This document shows, in pieces, positions 60,346-64,000 of a DNA stretch of 64,000 nucleotides. The stretch's first letter is position 1; each line of letters starts with the position of its first letter. The position numbers and the translations under genes are program-made. Below the pieces are notes generated by a model. That model had not been told where the DNA came from. It ran no database searches and saw only the letters and a list, made by a program, of their open reading frames with translations. Origin of the DNA: Karalla daura (Eukaryota; Chordata; Actinopteri; Chaetodontiformes; Leiognathidae); NCBI GenBank assembly GCA_029224185.1, contig CM055211.1, forward strand, positions 7,433,603 through 7,497,602. Direction: 5' to 3'.

Positions 60346-61013
60346 GTGAGTGACACTGATGACACGTCTGTCACTGCTCATCGTGACATTCATTGTGCGC
60401 TTTGCCTCGTGTGTCCAGGCTGTTGTCCTGTGCATGTACCTGGAGCTGGGACAGGTGGAGTTAAAGGGGAAAGCTGCTATTGAACTGGGAGCCGGCACTG
60501 GTCTGGTGGGCATAGTAGCAGCATTACTGGGTGAGTTTCAACATCCTAATCCACATATAACACATGGATGAGGAAACCTGGATGTGTTTCCCATGTGTCG
60601 CCCACTCTTGTCCAGGTGCCAAAGTGACCATCACTGACAGGGAGCCTGCCCTGGAGTTCCTCTCTGCCAACGTCCAGGCCAACGTGGCCCCAGACTCCCA
60701 GGGGTCAGCCGTGGTGTCAGAGCTGAGCTGGGGGGAGGGCCTGGAGCGCTACCCAGCTGGGGGATACGACCTGGTGCTGGGGGCGGACATCGTCTACCTG
60801 GAGGACACCTTCGTCCCGCTGCTGCAGACTCTGGAGCACCTGTGCTCGGAGTCCACCGTGGTGCTGCTGGCCTGTAAGATCCGCTACAAGCGGGACACGG
60901 ACTTCCTGAGCATGCTGAGGCAGGGCTTCAGAGTGGAGCAGGCCCTCTACGACAAACAGCGGGACATCCACGTCTATACAGCCTGGAAGCTGCCACCGCC
61001 GAGGGATCTGTGA
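60199..61013 (+). CDS. mettl21a: METTL21A protein-lysine methyltransferase, complete (3 exons)
   Basis: It trimethylates a conserved lysine in HSP70-family chaperones using S-adenosylmethionine. Exons 60199-60345, 60419-60530 and 60616-61013 join in phase (0, then 1) to give 218 residues, the same length as human. The SAM-binding motif I is IELGAGTGLVG (residues 70-80). An acidic residue follows strand 2 (TDREPA, Asp94), and the family motif D-I-V-Y is at 144-147 within GADIVYLEDTF. The C-terminal half (LEHLCSESTVVLLACKIRY) is close to vertebrate METTL21A. It is transcribed toward creb1. A poly(A) signal AATAAA follows the stop at 61076-61081. METTL21B-D are less likely given the length and the end regions. 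Confidence 0.96.
60419..60530 (+). CDS. mettl21a: mettl21a exon 2 (SAM motif I)
   Basis: 112 nt, AVVLCMYLELGQVELKGKAA then IELGAGTGLVGIVAALL, acceptor tgtccag, donor CTGG|gtgagt. Confidence 0.95.
60616..61013 (+). CDS. mettl21a: mettl21a exon 3 and stop
   Basis: 398 nt, starts GAKVTITDREPALEFLSANV, includes GADIVYLEDTF and ends WKLPPPRDL with TGA. Confidence 0.95.
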
Positions 61014-61075
61014 CGTCTCGCTGTCCTGACGACCAAGCTTGCTCTCACTGCCGGCCTCTTTCCTAATGATTCCTA

Positions 61076-61081
61076 AATAAA
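61076..61081 (+). terminator. mettl21a poly(A) signal AATAAA
   Basis: A canonical hexamer 63 bases after the stop codon on the sense strand. Confidence 0.75.
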
Positions 61082-61117
61082 AATGTTTATAAGAAATCAA
61101 AGATTACCAGAAACACA

Positions 61118-61123
61118 TTTATT
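61118..61123 (-). terminator. Candidate creb1 distal poly(A) signal
   Basis: AATAAA on the minus strand in the creb1 sense direction, about 1.8 kb past the creb1 stop. Another candidate lies near 61717. Which is used cannot be decided from sequence. Confidence 0.45.
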
Positions 61124-62895
61124 AACAGCTGCCAAAAATGTAATATTTCAATAGCTCTAACATAATGCACTGTATTATACAAGTTGGTGCTGACATTTAG
61201 AAATTGTGAATACAAAATTAATACAAAGCAAAAATAAAAAAAAGCATTACTATGTCATAATACCTAAAATAATACAATATGGCATTCCATTGTCATGTAA
61301 ATATCCATTTTGTTCACCGTGGATCTATAAATCATTGTCTGTTTCATTTGGTTGCACCTGACAGTCCTTCAGCAGACTGTCTGATGGGTGCAATCCGCTT
61401 GATGAGATCTGATGCTCCACACATCTATAATTCAGGAGAGTGCCTTGACAGTAGCTACACAACACATCTGTGACCACATGGTTATGGATTACTGATTACT
61501 TTGGGGGATCTCAGCTCGCAGCAGGGCTCCACTGTTAGTGTTGAGCGAGAGTTTCTTGTCGAATGGTGTGAAATGTCCTCGGATTGTATATGCAAGCAAA
61601 GTGCACGCGCCACCACATGCTCCTGTAAACAGACGAAGGAGACGGCCTCTGCTGAGGTCTTGCGGGACATCTTTGCGGCTTATCAGAAATGCGTCTACCC
61701 AAAACTGCAGGATCTTTATTCCTTGCACAGAATCGAAACCTTGCCAGTAACTTAGAAAGTGGGGATGTTTTCGGTTCAGTGACACTGTAACACACATGAA
61801 ATCCTCGATGATCCCAGAGATGGCAACGATTCTCCCAATTCTGGTCAGAAAAAAAAAAACAGACAAGGTTGTTCTACCGTTTGGAACAAGTCTCAGTCTT
61901 TGTTGCCATATCACAGAGAGAATCCAGGTTAAAAACAATGAATAGAAAAACTGGACTTAAAACCCATAATGCAAAGATAGGGGAGTATGACATTTTAGAG
62001 TTGCTTTACATTGTACACACAGTGTATAAGCAGCAGCCCATTTCCATGATATCCCTGCAGCAGGAATCAAAGCGAGTCTGCTTTTATACATCTGGGTGTT
62101 TCTGTCAAAAACAAAACCCGTGATCTGCAACCATATATGTTCCATTCAAGAGACCTGCACTCCAGCCTCGTGTTTATAAGCCGTTTAACATGACAACACG
62201 TTCACAAACCGATCATGGTGAGCCTCTTAGATCGTGTCTTATCAAGGCAAAGAAAAAGAAAAGACTTTTAAAAATGTCTATGGCGAGATGCAAGCAGATA
62301 TTCCAACACATGGTAAACCAAAACATAGCTAAAAAGATAAAATGTCCAAGGACGCAGCCCATCTACACTTGAAAGCATTAGTAAGTAACAGATGTTAATG
62401 CAAGAGCGCAGATACAATTACAAATGTAGCACACAAACGTAACTTCTCCAAACGATCCGAGAGCCTCAGAGAGATTAAACCGTAAAAAGCTCTGCGCTAG
62501 TGGCGACGGGAATTCAGCAGTTCCCTGTTGCTGGTGATGTTGCCCGGTTTGTCCAGGCACCAGTGACTGGAATGCTTCCCTTTGGTGGCGTCAAAACGAG
62601 AACTGCCTCATCGCTTCACCACAAGGACCCTGTATAGCTGTAGTCTCCTCCACATCTGTCCTCAACATTGCCTCACCCTTCCGTAGGAGCTGATGGGAAC
62701 ATAATTTCTATTGCAAATAACTCAAGTGTAAGATGTGGATTTGATCTATTCCTGGTGAGTCACTTTACAGATTTTTCAGCAGTTTTTTTTTAAGAAGAAA
62801 GCAAAAGTATAAAAGGGGGAGTGGCATCCAGATGCATGGCTCTGTGCTGAGTCTCTGTACACGGCCGAGCCCCTGGCAGGCGTTTGGTGACGTTT
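61124..62895 (-). other. creb1 3' untranslated region (probable)
   Basis: About 1.8 kb of AT-rich sequence after the creb1 stop, with no recognisable coding sequence. Open frames in it, including a 149-codon one at 61489-61938 minus, show no known domain. A long 3' UTR is usual for vertebrate CREB1. Confidence 0.55.
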
Positions 62896-63040
62896 CTACT
62901 CTGATTTGTGGCAGTACAAGTCTTTGAGGGCTTTGAGTTCCTCGATGAGGGTCTTGTTCTGGTTCTCCAGCACGGCCACACGGTTCTCCAGACACTTGAC
63001 GTACTCCTTCTTCTTCCTGCGACACTCTCGGGCGGCCTCT
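62896..63040 (-). CDS. creb1: creb1 last coding exon, bZIP
   Basis: 145 nt, REAARECRRKKKEYVKCLEN then RVAVLENQNKTLIEELKALK and DLYCHKSE with TAG. It covers the DNA-contacting basic region and the leucine zipper. Confidence 0.97.
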
Positions 63041-64000
63041 CTGTGAGGAATGACAACACGTCTAGGTTATCTGAGATCACTGCAGCACGAAAGCAGAGAT
63101 GAGCAGGAGAGGACCAGATTCTCCTACCTGTTTTTCATAAGCCGGACCTCCCTTTTGCGCGTGACCTCCTCGGTGCCTCCTCCCGTGCCCAGCGCGGGCG
63201 AAGTGGCCATGACGACCCCTGGAGTAATAGCGCTGGTGGGCGCTGTGCGGATCTGATAAGCCTGGACGTCACCAGAGGCGGCTGGCGGGCAGAGACAGTT
63301 TTCACAACAGGGATAAAGCAGCAGCTCCCACTGACGCTGAAGCAGAATATCACATCGTGCATCATTTCCCACCTTGTACGACCACTTGGTTGCTGGGCAC
63401 TAGGATCTGCTGCCCGTCGCTGGTCTGAGCGTACTGCAGGATGGTGGTGCCGGGCTGGGCTGCAGCAGCGTTGGCCATGGTCAGAGTCTGCAGGCCCTGC
63501 ACACCATCTGTGCCGTTGTTGGCAAGCTGGATGGCTCCACCCTGGGTAATGGCAACTGCAGGGACACACAGCCATGCGTTAGAAATGGTCCCACATGAGT
63601 TTCAGTGAACACACAACAGAGTGCCAGGCTCGCAGCTTCACAGGCAGGAAAGCACGTACTGTACTGGCCACTGCTGGTCTGATAGATGGGAGTGGGCATG
63701 GTGACTGTGGTGATAGCTGGGGCCGAGTCGTCCTCCGATTTCTCTTCCTCAATCCGCGGCACGGCAGGAACGTCCGACGACAAATCGTTCAAGATCTTCC
63801 TGCAAAGGTCAACAGCGTGCTTCCTTAAGAGCAGGAACAATTTTCCCCTATAAGATATGATAACCTGCCTCCTGAGATGTAGACTCAGGGGCTTTTAAGT
63901 AATAAGTCTGAACTACTGATCAGTACATCTGTGATGAGGCGTCACACAAACCTATAAGAGGGTCGCCTGGACAGGATCTCTCTCCTCTTCTGAGAGTCTG
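62896..64000 (-). CDS. creb1: CREB1 transcription factor, 3' part (5 exons, 5' end outside window)
   Basis: A cAMP- and Ca-responsive bZIP activator that binds TGACGTCA elements. Exons 5' to 3': 63952 to beyond 64000, 63660-63799, 63373-63555, 63128-63281, 62896-63040; all are GT-AG and in phase. The first visible exon ends the kinase-inducible domain: DSQKRREILSRRPSYR, with the PKA site RRPS (Ser133 in human). Next come PRIEEEKSEDDSAPAITTVT, the Q2 region (TQGGAIQLANNGTDGVQGLQ, TTILQYAQTSDGQQILVPS), then the basic region KREVRLMKNREAARECRRKK and the leucine zipper ending LKALKDLYCHKSE. It is convergent with mettl21a. CREM and ATF1 are less likely because the KID-Q2-bZIP order and wording follow CREB1. 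The N-terminal Q1 region lies past the right edge. Confidence 0.97.
63128..63281 (-). CDS. creb1: creb1 exon, linker and basic region
   Basis: 154 nt, AASGDVQAYQIRTAPTSAIT then PGVVMATSPALGTGGGTEEV and TRKREVRLMKN, phase 1 to 2. The GTGGGTEEVT stretch differs from the mammalian PTQPAEE wording. Confidence 0.95.
63373..63555 (-). CDS. creb1: creb1 exon, Q2 transactivation domain
   Basis: 183 nt, IAITQGGAIQLANNGTDGVQ through TMANAAAAQPG, TTILQYAQTSDGQQ and ILVPSNQVVVQ, phase 1 to 1. It is glutamine-rich. Confidence 0.95.
63660..63799 (-). CDS. creb1: creb1 exon, KID end
   Basis: 140 nt, (R)KILNDLSSDVPAVPRIEEEK then SEDDSAPAITTVTMPTPIYQ and TSSGQY, phase 2 to 1. ILNDLS contributes the second KID helix. 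Confidence 0.95.
63952..64000 (-). CDS. creb1: creb1 exon with PKA phosphorylation site (partial)
   Basis: It encodes DSQKRREILSRRPSYR up to donor ATAG|gtttgt. The RRPSY motif is the Ser133 phosphorylation site that recruits CBP/p300. The exon continues past the window edge. Confidence 0.96.
   Translation of the reverse strand, partial: RLSEEERDPVQATLL

Noticed and set aside
61489..61938. 149-codon minus-strand frame downstream of the creb1 stop
   Set aside because: It lies in the probable creb1 3' UTR and resembles no protein I know; AT-rich UTR can give such frames by chance.

Overview
The window is nuclear DNA of a ray-finned (teleost) fish. Coding exons are short and spliced with GT-AG introns, introns are dense in CA/GA microsatellites and homopolymer runs, and every recognisable protein is a vertebrate family member. 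There is no sign of bacterial, plasmid or phage sequence, no CRISPR array, no rRNA and no convincing tRNA. The species cannot be named from the sequence.

Left to right: (1) about 1,740 to 41,276, minus strand, is the 5' two-thirds of a tensin gene, best matched to tensin-1 (tns1). Seventeen consecutive coding exons plus one alternative first exon can be joined in phase. They encode a hydrophobic N-terminus, a C1 zinc finger, a catalytically dead PTEN-like phosphatase domain and a C2 domain. The rest of the gene (central region, SH2, PTB) lies beyond the left edge. Introns of 12 and 15 kb carry microsatellites, two perfect hairpins, relics of short transposons and a diverged tandem duplication. 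(2) 41,277 to 53,814 is about 12.5 kb without a supportable gene and presumably holds tns1 upstream sequence. (3) 53,815 to 55,362, minus, is a two-exon orphan rhodopsin-family GPCR. (4) 56,792 to 58,920, minus, is a complete ten-exon cyclin Y-like 1 gene (ccnyl1). (5) 60,199 to 61,013, plus, is the complete three-exon lysine methyltransferase gene mettl21a, with an ETS/NRF1-type promoter. (6) 62,896 to the right edge, minus, is the 3' part of creb1: end of the phosphorylated KID, the Q2 region and the bZIP.

The block creb1 - mettl21a - ccnyl1 keeps the order and relative orientation I recall for human 2q33, including convergent creb1 and mettl21a. tns1, about 10 Mb away in human, is close by here. 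The genes do not form a pathway: tensin acts at focal adhesions, CCNYL1 activates membrane CDKs, METTL21A methylates HSP70-type chaperones, and CREB1 is a cAMP-responsive transcription factor. I did not find a novel multi-gene system. The most interesting items are the two alternative tns1 N-termini, the divergent GPCR, the abutting convergent 3' ends of mettl21a and creb1, and several structured or repeated non-coding elements.
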